A stretch of DNA of 64,000 bases from Nguyenibacter vanlangensis (GTDB lineage Bacteria; Pseudomonadota; Alphaproteobacteria; Acetobacterales; Acetobacteraceae): contig NZ_CP152276.1 of the NCBI RefSeq assembly GCF_038719015.1, forward strand, positions 1 to 64,000, given 5' to 3'. Position numbers and translations under genes: made by a program. The notes beneath the pieces are model-generated. The model was not told the origin of the DNA. It saw nothing but the letters and a program-made list of their open reading frames with translations, and ran no database searches. Positions 34,834 through 43,869 of the stretch are shown piece after piece; the first letter of the stretch is position 1; each line of letters starts with the position of its first letter.

Positions 34834-36384
34834 ATGCCGATCTCCCACACCCACGACGTTATCATCGCCGGCGCCGGCCCGGTCGGGCTGTTGCTCGCCT
34901 GTGAGCTGAGGCTCGCGGGTGTTTCCGTACTTGTCCTGGAACAGGCCGACGATCCGCATTCGCCACTGAAAGTCCTGCCCTTCGGCATGCGCGGTCTGTC
35001 GACGCCGACGCTCGAGGCCCTCGACCGGCGTGACCTGCTCGACGATATCAAAGCTGCGAGCCAGGCGAACGCCGCGTCTGGCGCGACCAAGGCATCCGCC
35101 CATTGGATACAGCAGCGGCAGTCACGCCGGGCCGCGGGCCATTTCGCCGGGATCCAGTTCTTCCACGAGGACGTCGATGCCTCGCAGTGGCCTTACCGGC
35201 TGCCGAGCCCGACCGGATTCAATCTCGCGGTGGACATGCAGTCCCTCGAAAACCTTCTGACCGTCCGAGCGATCGCGACGGGGGCGGAGATCAGGCGCGG
35301 CGTTGCGGTCGAGGGTTTCGAGCAGACCGACGAAAGCGTGATCGTCCGCGCCACCGGCCAGAATTTCCATACGGGTTGGCTGATCGGTTGCGATGGCGGC
35401 CGCAGCACGGTGCGCAGGGCCGCCGGCTTTGAGTTCGTCGGTACCGATCCTGAATTCACCGGCTACTCGGTCGAGGTGGAACTGGCCGACCCGGACGCAC
35501 TCTGCACCGGACGCACCTACACGCCGACGGGCATGTACACCTACGCGAAGCCCGGCACGATCGCGATGGTCGACTTCGACGGCGGTGCCTTCCACCGGAC
35601 CCAGCCGATCACGCTCGATCACGTGCAGGCGGTGCTACGCCGCGTTTCCGGCACGGGCGTCACCGTGACCGCGCTCCGGCTCGCGACCACCTGGACCGAC
35701 CGCGCCCGCCAGGCGGCAGCCTATCGTAACGGCCGGGTGCTGCTCGCTGGCGACGCCGCCCATACCCATTCTCCGCTCGGCGGCCAGGGGCTCAATCTCG
35801 GCCTCGGCGACGCGATGAACCTGGGTTGGAAGCTGGCGGCCACGATCCGCGGCGATGCGCCGGCCGACCTCCTCGACAGCTATTTTACGGAACGACATCC
35901 CGAGGGCGCACGCATCCTCGACTGGTCGCGCGCGCAGGTCGCGCTCATGCGTCCCACCCAGGACACGCGGGCTCTGGCGGAGATCATCCGCGATCTCATC
36001 GGGACGCGCGACGGCGCGACCTACTTCGCCGAAAAGCTATGGCGCGTATCGCTGCGCTATGACCTCGGCGGTCGACATCCGCTCGTGGGCCGGAGCGTTC
36101 CCGACTTCGCGCTGACGGACGGGCTCAGGCTCGGCCGCCTTCTGCGGGACGGAAAGGGGCTGCTGCTGGATTTCGACGCCGGCGCGCCATTGCGGGCGGT
36201 CGCGGAGCGCTGGCAGGGCAGGATCAACACCGTTTCGAGCAGCGCCGAGAACCGGCTTGGATTGAGCGCGGTGCTCGTCCGCCCCGACGGCTTTGTCGCC
36301 TGGGCGGCGGACAGCGCCGAAGATGATGAAGGCTTTCGCCAGGCAGCGACACGCTGGTTCGCTGAACCTAAGCCGCCAGTCTGA
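34834..36384 (+). CDS. FAD-dependent aromatic monooxygenase (PHBH/rifampicin-monooxygenase-like)
   Basis: A 516-residue group A flavoprotein hydroxylase: FAD-binding GAGPVGLLLACELRLAG near the N terminus, GCDGGRSTVRRAAGF (DG motif) near residue 190, LLAGDAAHTHSPLGGQGLN (GD motif) near residue 305 and a C-terminal thioredoxin-like domain from about 420. This size and layout fit the phenol-hydroxylase-like branch that includes rifampicin monooxygenases and polyketide hydroxylases; which substrate is used cannot be told. An AGGAG site precedes the ATG. It stands alone. Confidence 0.85.
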   Translation: MPISHTHDVIIAGAGPVGLLLACELRLAGVSVLVLEQADDPHSPLKVLPFGMRGLSTPTLEALDRRDLLDDIKAASQANAASGATKASAHWIQQRQSRRAAGHFAGIQFFHEDVDASQWPYRLPSPTGFNLAVDMQSLENLLTVRAIATGAEIRRGVAVEGFEQTDESVIVRATGQNFHTGWLIGCDGGRSTVRRAAGFEFVGTDPEFTGYSVEVELADPDALCTGRTYTPTGMYTYAKPGTIAMVDFDGGAFHRTQPITLDHVQAVLRRVSGTGVTVTALRLATTWTDRARQAAAYRNGRVLLAGDAAHTHSPLGGQGLNLGLGDAMNLGWKLAATIRGDAPADLLDSYFTERHPEGARILDWSRAQVALMRPTQDTRALAEIIRDLIGTRDGATYFAEKLWRVSLRYDLGGRHPLVGRSVPDFALTDGLRLGRLLRDGKGLLLDFDAGAPLRAVAERWQGRINTVSSSAENRLGLSAVLVRPDGFVAWAADSAEDDEGFRQAATRWFAEPKPPV

Positions 36385-36618
36385 GAGACTGGTTAGAGCC
36401 GTGATCCCATGCTGCAGGCGTCGGGCGCTGCAGCGGCTGCGATCGCGCTCCGCGCAACCTTGACTGAGGCCGACGTCAGCGTACTCACCATCTGTTAGAT
36501 GAATGGCTGAACCGCATCGCAAGCAATCATAACTCTGACTGCAGACAGCCGTGCTTCCATCGGTCTGTCCCCCTAGGGATGTTCAGGCGTTGCGAGATCG
36601 TTGGGTCTCTCGATGCAA

Positions 36619-37710
36619 TCACAGACGCACCACGGTCAGGTTGAAGGCGCCGGCATGCGCCGAGGCATGATCGATCGCCTGCTGGATGTTCTCGATCGTG
36701 AATTCGGCTACCCTGAAGTGATCGAGTTGCAGGAGTCCGCTGCGGACGAGGGCAATGCAATCGGGGATGATCTCGCGCGGATACATCCACTGACCCGACA
36801 CAGTGATCAAGTTTCGCATGATCCAGGGATAGGGCAATGCGAGTTCCTCACCGCCCAGCATACCAACGCCGCCCATCAGAACGACCCGGCCGTAAGGACG
36901 CACAGTCATGAGCGCGGTGCGTACTGCCGAGGCTGGAGCGGACGGCGGTAGGAAGTCGAGCACGGCGTCGATTTGCTGCGGACTCGCCTTATGTATGGCA
37001 GCAGCGTCCATCTCGGCGTCTCCGGTCAGATGAACGGAGCATAGACGCTTTCCGAAGCGGCGCTCGAGTTCGGCCAGAACTGCGCCATTGCGACCCACTG
37101 CTACGACGCATCCGGCGCCCATGGCGAGGGCCAGGGCGATCGTGGCGCTGCCGAAGTTCCCGGTCGAACCGCTGACGAGTAGGGTCTCGCCGGCTTGCAA
37201 CTGCATCCGGCGAAGGCCGCCATAGGCGATCAGCAGCGTTACCAGTGCGCACCACCGGCCCGCTTCCTCCTTCTGGATTGTCCCGATCGGAACAGCGTTC
37301 TCTGTCGGCAGCCGCATCCGGCTCGCGTATGGGCCGTCACCAAAATAGTCCTGTAGCTTCAGACCGCTTTCGCCTCGCGCGCTCCAGCCCTGCAGCGTGA
37401 TGTCGGGCATCCGTGCGTCGTCGCGGGATCGGACCGTCGGATCGCAGAAGACCCAGTCGCCCACCGAGAGCTTGGTCGCATCTGGGCCGAGCGCAGCGAC
37501 GCGGCCGATGGCACCGCAGCCGGGGATCGTCGGCAGCTTGAGCGCATAATGTCGCTCGCCACTGAAAACCTCATCGGCATACGACAGGACGGGCGCGGCT
37601 ACCACGTCGACGATGACCTCGCCCGTCCCGATCTCTGGATCGTCGACGTCGCACACCTCCAACGCCGTCCCGAACGCCTTCAATATCGCTGCCCTCAACG
37701 CCGCCTCCAT
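36619..37710 (-). CDS. Medium-chain dehydrogenase/reductase, quinone-oxidoreductase-like
   Basis: A 363-residue MDR-superfamily enzyme: N-terminal GroES-like domain and a Rossmann domain with VSGSTGNFGSATIALALAMGA. The catalytic-zinc Cys/His of alcohol dehydrogenases is not apparent (VLSYADEVFSGE in the equivalent place), so it is likely a zinc-independent NADPH quinone or enoyl reductase. It diverges from an XRE/MmyB-type regulator, with a short palindrome between, and such pairs are usually regulator and target. Confidence 0.85.
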   Translation of the reverse strand: MEAALRAAILKAFGTALEVCDVDDPEIGTGEVIVDVVAAPVLSYADEVFSGERHYALKLPTIPGCGAIGRVAALGPDATKLSVGDWVFCDPTVRSRDDARMPDITLQGWSARGESGLKLQDYFGDGPYASRMRLPTENAVPIGTIQKEEAGRWCALVTLLIAYGGLRRMQLQAGETLLVSGSTGNFGSATIALALAMGAGCVVAVGRNGAVLAELERRFGKRLCSVHLTGDAEMDAAAIHKASPQQIDAVLDFLPPSAPASAVRTALMTVRPYGRVVLMGGVGMLGGEELALPYPWIMRNLITVSGQWMYPREIIPDCIALVRSGLLQLDHFRVAEFTIENIQQAIDHASAHAGAFNLTVVRL

Positions 37711-37772
37711 CGTGGTGTAGAGGCAGAATGGAGGCTCTCGACAACCCGTGCCAGAGCCGGCAGGATACTAGG

Positions 37773-37787
37773 ATGATACTATATCAT
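37773..37787. promoter_or_regulatory. Palindrome between the MDR gene and its divergent XRE regulator
   Basis: ATGATACTATATCAT has perfect six-base arms around CTA and lies in the 91-bp divergent region, 15 bases before the regulator's ATG. A similar half-site, AGGATACTAGG, lies just upstream. It is a candidate operator for the XRE-family protein. Confidence 0.55.
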
Positions 37788-37801
37788 GTTCATGGGGTGC
37801 C

Positions 37802-38578
37802 ATGACGGCCGCCAACGTCGAGCTTGGCGATTTCCTGCGGGCGCGTCGCGAGAGGCTTGTCCCGGACAACGCTGGAGCGGTGCGAGGCCGTCGGCGCACG
37901 CCGGGACTACGCCGCGAGGAGGTCGCCGAGGCGGCGGGGATCAGCACCGAGTGGTACGTCAAGCTGGAGCAAGGCCGAGCGGTCGCCCCTTCGCTCACCA
38001 CCATTGACGCTCTCGCGAGAGCACTCAAACTCAACGCGGTGGAGCGTGCCCATCTGCGCCGTCTGGCAGATGCGAAGAGCCAACCCGCCTTCTCTCCCGA
38101 AACGGTGCCGCCCATCATCAGCAGGTTCGTCGTCAGCCTGCCGCATCCCGCCTATGTGACCGGGCGACGCTGGGACATTCTCGCTTGGAATGATGCGGCA
38201 GCCGAGCTCTTTGATTTCGGCGCGATGCCGCTCGAAGACCGAAACTTGCTTCTCTACATCCTCGCGGACCCGCGGGCCCGCCGGGTCTTTGGCGACAGCT
38301 GGTCGACCGAGGCACGGAGGATCCTCGCGCTATTCCGGCCGACCTACGACGTTTGGGCAAATGACCCTGCCTTCGTCCAGCTGCTGCATCGTGTGCAGGC
38401 GGGGTGCGGGGAATTCGAAGGTTGGTGGAAAGACCACGCGATTCGATGGCCTTCATCGGGGACCAAACGACTTCACCACCCGACACACGGTCAAACCGCT
38501 TTTGAATATACGACATTCCAAGCCAATGACGACGTCGGGCTGAAGGTGGCGGTGTATTTACCGATCGCTCACAGCTAG
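37802..38578 (+). CDS. XRE-family regulator with MmyB-like ligand domain
   Basis: A 258-residue protein: N-terminal HTH_31 domain (LRREEVAEAAGISTEWYVKLEQGR) and a C-terminal MmyB-like PAS-type domain (SLPHPAYVTGRRWDILAWNDAAAELF), which in relatives binds a small hydrophobic ligand. Such regulators usually repress a divergent dehydrogenase or reductase, here the MDR gene. Its end faces the relaxase gene, marking the other border of the second cargo block. Confidence 0.88.
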   Translation: MTAANVELGDFLRARRERLVPDNAGAVRGRRRTPGLRREEVAEAAGISTEWYVKLEQGRAVAPSLTTIDALARALKLNAVERAHLRRLADAKSQPAFSPETVPPIISRFVVSLPHPAYVTGRRWDILAWNDAAAELFDFGAMPLEDRNLLLYILADPRARRVFGDSWSTEARRILALFRPTYDVWANDPAFVQLLHRVQAGCGEFEGWWKDHAIRWPSSGTKRLHHPTHGQTAFEYTTFQANDDVGLKVAVYLPIAHS

Positions 38579-38737
38579 GGCGGCCCCGCTGCGGGCCTGG
38601 ACATTACAGCCGCTCCGCTTGTGGAATTGGAACGGCCGCCTCTCTCCAAGAGGTTTCGCGGTCGGTGACGTTGCTCGCAGAGGGGTTCGATCTACGCGCT
38701 GATTCGGTAAACCTGGGTCGTCAGTCGGCGGGAATGG

Positions 38738-40477
38738 CTAAAGGCCAATTCCTCTGTTGCGGCCGAAGCCCCAGTCGATCCCGCCATCGTCGCGCGCGAC
38801 GCCTGAGACATGCCGGCCGAGCTGCTTCTCGAGGGACGGGGTCCAGGGCACCAATTGGAAGCCGAGACCGTCGTCGATCATGGCGAAGCGCCCGGAGGCG
38901 AGCGCGAAGCGCTGGCGGTACGACCCGGCGACGTACTCGCCGGAGGAGGCCTGGTTGAAGGCCTGGCCGGTGTCGGCGGCAAGCCGCTCGCCCAGGGCTT
39001 CAACCTCCCGGCGCCGCAGCGTGCCGATCAGGCCGTGGGAGAAGGTGATGCCGCGCGCTTGGCGCTCGGCGAGACCCTGCTCGATGAGTTGCTCGGCCCG
39101 CCGGTCCAGCGCGTCGCGGACCTCGGCGCCGAAGCCCGACTGGCCCAGCGCCACGGGATCGCGCGCGACCGCCTGCCGGTCGAGCCAGGTCGCGCCGCTG
39201 GCCGTCACTTGATCCTCGATGGCGAGGTCCGACCGCACGGCCAGCGCCACGCGCCGGCGCCCTTGCGCGTCGTCGAACTTGCGCAGCTCGACGACAGAGC
39301 CTGGCGCGCTATCGCCGGTCGCGTCGAGGTCGGGGAATTTGATGTGGTGGGTGCGGCCGTCGACGCCGTCGACGACGGCGTAGGCCGTGCCCTTCAGCTC
39401 GTCGTCGAGACCGCGATCCACGAGCCGGCCGATGACGGGCACATCGAGGCTCTCGCTGGCGAGCACATAACTTGCGGCCGCGCGTTCGATCCCGTTCTCT
39501 CGCAAGCCACGATGAATGCGCTTGATGATGTCGCCGCGCTCGCCGAGTTCGCGGAGCGTCGTCTCGGCGGCTTCGTCCATCGTCCACTGGCCGGGCCCGA
39601 TCTGATGCGCGAGGCCGAGATTCTCCAGATGCCGCAGGCGTCCGACCTTCAGCGACTGGAACGGGTCCGGCTCCTGGCCCGGAGACGGCGCGACGTCGAT
39701 GACACCCTGCCGGCCAGCGTCGCGCACAAGCTGGCGGTCGAGCTGCGTCCAGCGCTCGGCGTCCACCTGACGCTCGAGCGCGCGGCGGATGTCGAGATCG
39801 CTGCGCAGCCCCAGCTCCTGAGTGACCAGGTCCTGCGCGCGGGCGCGCATCCCCTCCTTAATGTAGTCGCGGGAGATGACGAGGTCCTGGCCGTCGTCGG
39901 CGACACCCCGCACGATGATGTGGACGTGCGGGTGCTGGGTGTTCCAGTGATCGACGGCGACCCAATCGAGCTTGGTGCCGAGGTCCTTCTCCATCTGGCC
40001 GACCAGCTCGCGGGCGTAGCCCTTGAGGTCGGCCATCTCTGGCGCATCCTCGGGCGAGACGATGAAGCGGAAGTGGTGGCGGTCGCCCTCACTCCGCTCG
40101 GCGAAGGCCTTGGGATCGGCGTCCTCGGTCTCCGGACCGAACAGCCGGGCCTTCTCCCCATCCCGGGTAACGCCCTCGCGCTTTAGGTAGCCGAGATGGG
40201 CGCCGAGCGGGGCCGAACGCGCGGTGTGCCGGACGACGCGGGCCTTGACCGTCACCAGGCGCGAGCGGCCTGTCAGGAAATGGTTCGCCCGGATGGCGGC
40301 GACACGGCCGCGGCCGAAGGTCGAGCGGCTTCCGCTCCGGAGCAGACCCTGCCGCGAGACGCCGCCGCCGGCGCGCTGGGCGGCGGCGAGCGCCTGGGCG
40401 ATGAAGGGCTTCGCCCGCTGGCTGCGCGACGAGCGGATGCGGCCCGGCCGGGGCTGGAAATCATTCTCCTCAGCCAT
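38738..40477 (-). CDS. Conjugative relaxase (VirD2-like, DUF3363)
   Basis: A 579-residue relaxase of the type found in Tn4371-like elements. The N-terminal third holds the nuclease: LGYLKREG with a candidate Tyr, then the metal-binding histidines HHFRF and NTQHPHVHIIVRG near residue 185. The C-terminal half is the DUF3363 region. It would nick oriT and lead the strand into the recipient. The ATG at 40477 (MAEENDFQPR) is chosen; a longer frame to 40558 runs through the candidate oriT repeats. Monocistronic in appearance, with a 354-bp gap upstream. Confidence 0.9.
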   Translation of the reverse strand: MAEENDFQPRPGRIRSSRSQRAKPFIAQALAAAQRAGGGVSRQGLLRSGSRSTFGRGRVAAIRANHFLTGRSRLVTVKARVVRHTARSAPLGAHLGYLKREGVTRDGEKARLFGPETEDADPKAFAERSEGDRHHFRFIVSPEDAPEMADLKGYARELVGQMEKDLGTKLDWVAVDHWNTQHPHVHIIVRGVADDGQDLVISRDYIKEGMRARAQDLVTQELGLRSDLDIRRALERQVDAERWTQLDRQLVRDAGRQGVIDVAPSPGQEPDPFQSLKVGRLRHLENLGLAHQIGPGQWTMDEAAETTLRELGERGDIIKRIHRGLRENGIERAAASYVLASESLDVPVIGRLVDRGLDDELKGTAYAVVDGVDGRTHHIKFPDLDATGDSAPGSVVELRKFDDAQGRRRVALAVRSDLAIEDQVTASGATWLDRQAVARDPVALGQSGFGAEVRDALDRRAEQLIEQGLAERQARGITFSHGLIGTLRRREVEALGERLAADTGQAFNQASSGEYVAGSYRQRFALASGRFAMIDDGLGFQLVPWTPSLEKQLGRHVSGVARDDGGIDWGFGRNRGIGL

Positions 40478-40831
40478 CGCGGGCTCCGGCAATGTGCGGA
40501 AAACCCAGGATCGGCAAGGCGGCGAGGTCGCAGCGCACATTGCGCACCGAGGCCACACATTGCCGGATCAGCCAAAAACACCAACAAAAACAACCGACCG
40601 ACAGAGCCGCACCTTGCGGCCTTTTATCTGGCCCTCTGTCGGTCGATTCCTGCGCTTCTCCCCTGTCCGCCCATCCTTCTTCCCGGCAGCACCCCACGCC
40701 ACGCCTGCCTACGAAATCGCACCCGGGCGCTTCGATGCAACCGATGGACGGGGCAGAGAACACCGCGTCGCCAAGGAAAGCGCACGCTGACGGTGAGTCC
40801 GCTGCAAACGAAAGGCTGCCGAACAGCGCGA
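40478..40831. other. Intergenic region between relaxase and transglycosylase genes
   Basis: 354 bp without a credible gene. The relaxase-proximal half contains the candidate oriT repeats described separately. The other half (40646-40831) is ordinary GC-rich sequence containing small frames with no recognisable similarity; it may include the relaxase promoter. Confidence 0.6.
40486..40645. other. Candidate origin of transfer: cluster of inverted repeats
   Basis: Just upstream of the relaxase gene, GCAATGTGCG (40489-40498) pairs with CGCACATTGC (40534-40543), and CCGGCAATGTG (40486-40496) also pairs with CACATTGCCGG (40556-40566). Farther on, CGACCGACAGAG (40595-40606) pairs perfectly with CTCTGTCGGTCG (40634-40645) around a loop with a small hairpin. 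Between the first pair the minus strand has ATCCTG (40506-40511), the core of IncP/VirD2-type nick sites (though flanked by G rather than the preferred pyrimidine). An A-rich stretch precedes the second repeat. Confidence 0.5.
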
Positions 40832-41548
40832 TCATTGCTGCGACCCCGATGCGGAGACGGCCACGAACAGCCCGCCTGATTGCGGTGCGATGGCCGACAA
40901 GTCGTGCACAGCTACGGCGGTCGGCTTGTCGTTCTTCTGCTGCTTGGAGGTCGCGTCACGGGCCGGTTCAGCGCTTGCCGACCGCGTGATGAAGAGCGGC
41001 GCTTGTGTCCAGGACGACGGATCGGAGGCCGCCACCAGGACAGGCCCATCGGTCACGCCGTCCCCGACAAAAGGGACGAGCGCCGCGACGTAAGCTACCG
41101 TTTCGGCCGGCAACGGACGGTGGCGGTCGCGGTAGTCCTCGTATCGTCCAGGCCCCGCATTGTAGGCCGCGAGGAAGCCCGGCGATCCGTAGCGGTCGTG
41201 CATCTCGCGCAGGAAGGCCGCGCCCGCCAGGATGTTGTCGTGCGGATCGAACGCGTTGCGCCCGAGGCCATAGCGAGCGCGAAGCGCTGCCCAGGTCTCC
41301 GGCATGAGCTGCATCAGGCCCATCGCGCCCTTGAGTGAGACTGCATGCCGATCGCCGCGGCTTTCGATGCGCATGATGGCCCTTATCCAACCCGCCGGAA
41401 TGTCGAAGCGTTGGGCCGCCTCCGCAATGAACGACGCATAGGGATCGCTCGGGGCGTGCAGATCGAGGGGCGCCATCTGGGCGTGGACCGCGACCGCGGG
41501 TACGCCGAACGCTGTCAGCCCAGCGAGCAGGAGGAGCGCGCGCCGCAT
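40832..41548 (-). CDS. Lytic transglycosylase (VirB1/TrbN-type)
   Basis: A 238-residue secreted protein: signal peptide MRRALLLLAGLTAFGVPAVA, then an SLT domain with catalytic Glu in RIESRGDRHAVS, GAMGLMQLMPETW, DPHDNILAGAAFL and LAAYNAGPGRYEDY. It would open peptidoglycan locally for the transfer channel. The C-terminal 70 residues are low complexity. It follows the DUF736 gene after four bases and belongs to the repA-parA-traF run. Confidence 0.9.
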   Translation of the reverse strand: MRRALLLLAGLTAFGVPAVAVHAQMAPLDLHAPSDPYASFIAEAAQRFDIPAGWIRAIMRIESRGDRHAVSLKGAMGLMQLMPETWAALRARYGLGRNAFDPHDNILAGAAFLREMHDRYGSPGFLAAYNAGPGRYEDYRDRHRPLPAETVAYVAALVPFVGDGVTDGPVLVAASDPSSWTQAPLFITRSASAEPARDATSKQQKNDKPTAVAVHDLSAIAPQSGGLFVAVSASGSQQ

Positions 41549-41552
41549 GCGA

Positions 41553-41888
41553 TCAGTCCCGCTCGCCGCGCTTGGGCGGGCGGTTCCAGTTCAGCACCCA
41601 GGCGGACTTGTCGTCGCCCGACTGGAAGAGATTGGCGCGGATCGGATGGGCCAGCGTCGGATCGTCGATGACGAGGGAGACGTATTCGCCCGCCTTCTCG
41701 CCTGTGCGCTTCCACCCCGCGCCGATCTCCGGGCCATCGGCGTCGCCCATGTGGACGCGATAGTCGGGCGCGTTCTCGGCATCGGAGGATTCAGCCGGAA
41801 CGAGGGAAAGGTCTCGGTAGAAGAACAGCGTTTGAATGCGTCCCGTGAAGCCGGACTTATCGCGGATGAATTGACCGATCTGTGCCAT
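41553..41888 (-). CDS. DUF736 protein (first of two)
   Basis: A 111-residue protein starting MAQIGQFIRDKSGFTGRIQT with the family's ending NLFQSGDDKSAWVLNWNRPP. DUF736 proteins are small, acidic, single-domain proteins frequent on conjugative elements; their role is unknown. A second, more divergent member is encoded at 47476. Preceded by a GGAGG-like ribosome site on the minus strand. Confidence 0.88.
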   Translation of the reverse strand: MAQIGQFIRDKSGFTGRIQTLFFYRDLSLVPAESSDAENAPDYRVHMGDADGPEIGAGWKRTGEKAGEYVSLVIDDPTLAHPIRANLFQSGDDKSAWVLNWNRPPKRGERD

Positions 41889-41922
41889 GGAAACCTCCGT
41901 GGTTGGCGGGTTGGGAAGCGGG

Positions 41923-42468
41923 TCAATCGGTGGCTGCGCGCCACACGAAGCGGCCGTCACCGGCCTCGTCGGTCCACAGCGGGACCGCGCGGGCGACGAT
42001 CGCGGTGGTGGGAAGCGGGCCGAAATAGCGCCCGTCCAGGCTGTCCTGGACGGTCGGGTTCATGAGGAAGACTTCGCCGGCGGTGAGCGTATGGCAGCCG
42101 CTCCAGCGCGGCAGCGGACGGCCGAGATGATCGCGGTCACGGGCCACGCCGGCTTCGACGTGATCGACGGTGACGGCGTTCCCCTCCCGGCACACGGTCT
42201 GCCCTGCGACCGCCATGACATGCTTCAGCAGCGGCACGCCCTTGGGCAGGAAGCCGCCGTCGGCGAGGTAGCTCGCGACGGGTTCCGGAGGCCGCACCGC
42301 GACCAGCTCGAGCGCGCGGAGCTTGCCGGTGGGCCGCAAGGCGTAAAGCCCGGTCGGCGTGCTCGCCGTAGCGTTCCAGATCAGGCGCGGCGCCGGATGA
42401 AAGAACGCCAAGCCGATGAAGACGAGCATGGCGAAGTACGACGTCATGACGTAGCCGAAGCGGGTCAT
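41923..42468 (-). CDS. traF: TraF-type S26 signal peptidase
   Basis: A 181-residue membrane-anchored peptidase: N-terminal helix (YVMTSYFAMLVFIGLAFF), nucleophile Ser36 in TASTPTGLY and general-base Lys82 in LLKHVMAVAGQTVC, the same arrangement as RP4 TraF, which trims and cyclises the TrbC pilin. The partner trbC is at 22152. The ATG at 42468 overlaps the DUF2840 stop by four bases. Confidence 0.9.
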   Translation of the reverse strand: MTRFGYVMTSYFAMLVFIGLAFFHPAPRLIWNATASTPTGLYALRPTGKLRALELVAVRPPEPVASYLADGGFLPKGVPLLKHVMAVAGQTVCREGNAVTVDHVEAGVARDRDHLGRPLPRWSGCHTLTAGEVFLMNPTVQDSLDGRYFGPLPTTAIVARAVPLWTDEAGDGRFVWRAATD

Positions 42469-42983
42469 AGCGTGACGCTCCTGCGCTTGAGCCACGCGGT
42501 ATGCTGATCGCGCGCGTAGGGGCGCGGCTCGTCGCCGGCGGCGAGGCGGTTGTGGAGGTGGCGCCAGTATTCCGGCGCGGCGTCTGCCGGATCGATGTCG
42601 AGGGCTTCGACGGCATCGATCGCCAGCAGCACGCGCTCGACCTTCGGCCAGCTATCGACGCGCAGCAGGATCTCGCCGCCGGGGCTCACGAAGGGCAGCG
42701 TCTGGTATGGCGCGCCGGCTTCGACCGCGCGCACGATATCCATGCGCGAAACAATGGTGCCGAAGTCGTTCGACGCCCAGCGCACGAAGGCGAAAATGCT
42801 GCCCGGCTTGAAGCTGGAGATGCTGCGGCGACGATCGAGGATCTTCTCCTCGACGCGGCGGCCGAACCGCAGCCAGCGCTCGATCTTCTTCTCGATCCAG
42901 GTCAGCTCGACATGCGTGAGCGCGATGGCGGCGCGACTGGACGGCGGCGCGGCTTGCCGCGGCGACAGCATGTTATCGCTCAT
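42465..42983 (-). CDS. DUF2840 protein
   Basis: A 172-residue protein of the DUF2840 family (LTHVELTWIEKKIERWLRFG, then FGTIVSRMDIVRAVEAGAPYQ and PYARDQHTAWLKRRSV), always found between parA/RHH genes and traF in these elements. No function is known. It overlaps its neighbours on both sides by four bases, so it is translated as part of the repA-traF operon. Confidence 0.88.
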   Translation of the reverse strand: MSDNMLSPRQAAPPSSRAAIALTHVELTWIEKKIERWLRFGRRVEEKILDRRRSISSFKPGSIFAFVRWASNDFGTIVSRMDIVRAVEAGAPYQTLPFVSPGGEILLRVDSWPKVERVLLAIDAVEALDIDPADAAPEYWRHLHNRLAAGDEPRPYARDQHTAWLKRRSVTL

Positions 42984-43234
42984 GACGGTTCTCCGGGATC
43001 GTCCGGGAATTCGCGCGCGAAGAGGTCGCGCAGCATGTCGGCGACGGTGATCCCGCGCCGGAAGGCTGCGACCTTGATGCGGCCGCGCAGCGCAGGCGTG
43101 ACGTCGATCGTCAGCCGGGCGGTGAACGCCGCGGCGTCATCGGCGCGGCGAGCTGGGACGTCGGGCGCCTTGATCCAGCTCTCGGCGTCTCCTGGTCGTG
43201 CAGCAAAGCCACGCCTGGTCGACCGCTCGCTCAT
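42980..43234 (-). CDS. Small ribbon-helix-helix protein next to ParA
   Basis: An 84-residue protein whose C-terminal half (FTARLTIDVTPALRGRIKVA, then GITVADMLRDLFAREF) is a ribbon-helix-helix domain, and whose N terminus is basic and unstructured. That layout is common for the ParB-like centromere-binding partner of small ParA proteins. It overlaps parA and DUF2840 by four bases each. Confidence 0.82.
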   Translation of the reverse strand: MSERSTRRGFAARPGDAESWIKAPDVPARRADDAAAFTARLTIDVTPALRGRIKVAAFRRGITVADMLRDLFAREFPDDPGEPS

Positions 43235-43869
43235 TGTGGGACCCTCGCAACCTCGGCGGCGAGTGCGGCGATCTCGCGGGCGGCGGCGCTCTGCTCGGCC
43301 AGCTCGAAGACTAGGCGGCCGGACCGCGCGGCGTCGGCGAATGCGACGCGCTGGCCGACCGTGCTGGCCAGCACCGGCGGATCATGATCGGCCAGGGTCT
43401 CAGCGGTCTCGCGTGCGATCACGGTGCGGGCGCCGCAGCGGTTCAGCACGAAGCGCGCGGCGAGCCCAGGGCGGTAGATGCGCGCCTCGTGCAACAAGGC
43501 CAGCATCTCGGCCGACGCCCAGCCGTCGAGTGGTGATGGCTGCACGGGGATCAGCACCAGGTCGGCGGCGAGCAATGCCGAGCGCATGAGGCCGGCGACC
43601 CGTGGGGGCCCGTCGATGACGACGTGGTCGGCGGCGCGGGCGATCTCGGGCGCTTCGCGATGCAGCGTGTCGCGCGCCAGGCCGATGACGCCGAACAACC
43701 GCGAGACGTTTTCCCGCGCCCGCTGCTGCGACCAATCGAGCGCCGAGCCCTGCGGGTCCGCATCGATCAGCGTGACGCGCTTGCCGTGCAGCGCCAGCTC
43801 GCCGGCGAGGTGCAGCGCGAGCGTGGTCTTGCCTACGCCGCCTTTCTGGTTGAGCAGAGCGATGATCAT
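43231..43869 (-). CDS. parA: ParA-family partition ATPase
   Basis: A 212-residue deviant Walker A ATPase (NQKGGVGKTTLALHLAGE at residues 7-24, VTLIDADPQGSALDW, VVIDGPPRV). It lacks the N-terminal HTH of large ParA proteins, as do small partition ATPases and VirC1. With the RHH protein it would segregate the element's circular form, or assist relaxosome assembly as VirC1 does. It overlaps repA by four bases. Confidence 0.92.
   Translation of the reverse strand: MIIALLNQKGGVGKTTLALHLAGELALHGKRVTLIDADPQGSALDWSQQRARENVSRLFGVIGLARDTLHREAPEIARAADHVVIDGPPRVAGLMRSALLAADLVLIPVQPSPLDGWASAEMLALLHEARIYRPGLAARFVLNRCGARTVIARETAETLADHDPPVLASTVGQRVAFADAARSGRLVFELAEQSAAAREIAALAAEVARVPQ

Noticed and set aside
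38810..40186. Plus-strand open frame of 458 codons opposite the relaxase gene
   Set aside because: Antisense to a conserved relaxase with visible catalytic motifs; no ribosome site or family resemblance.
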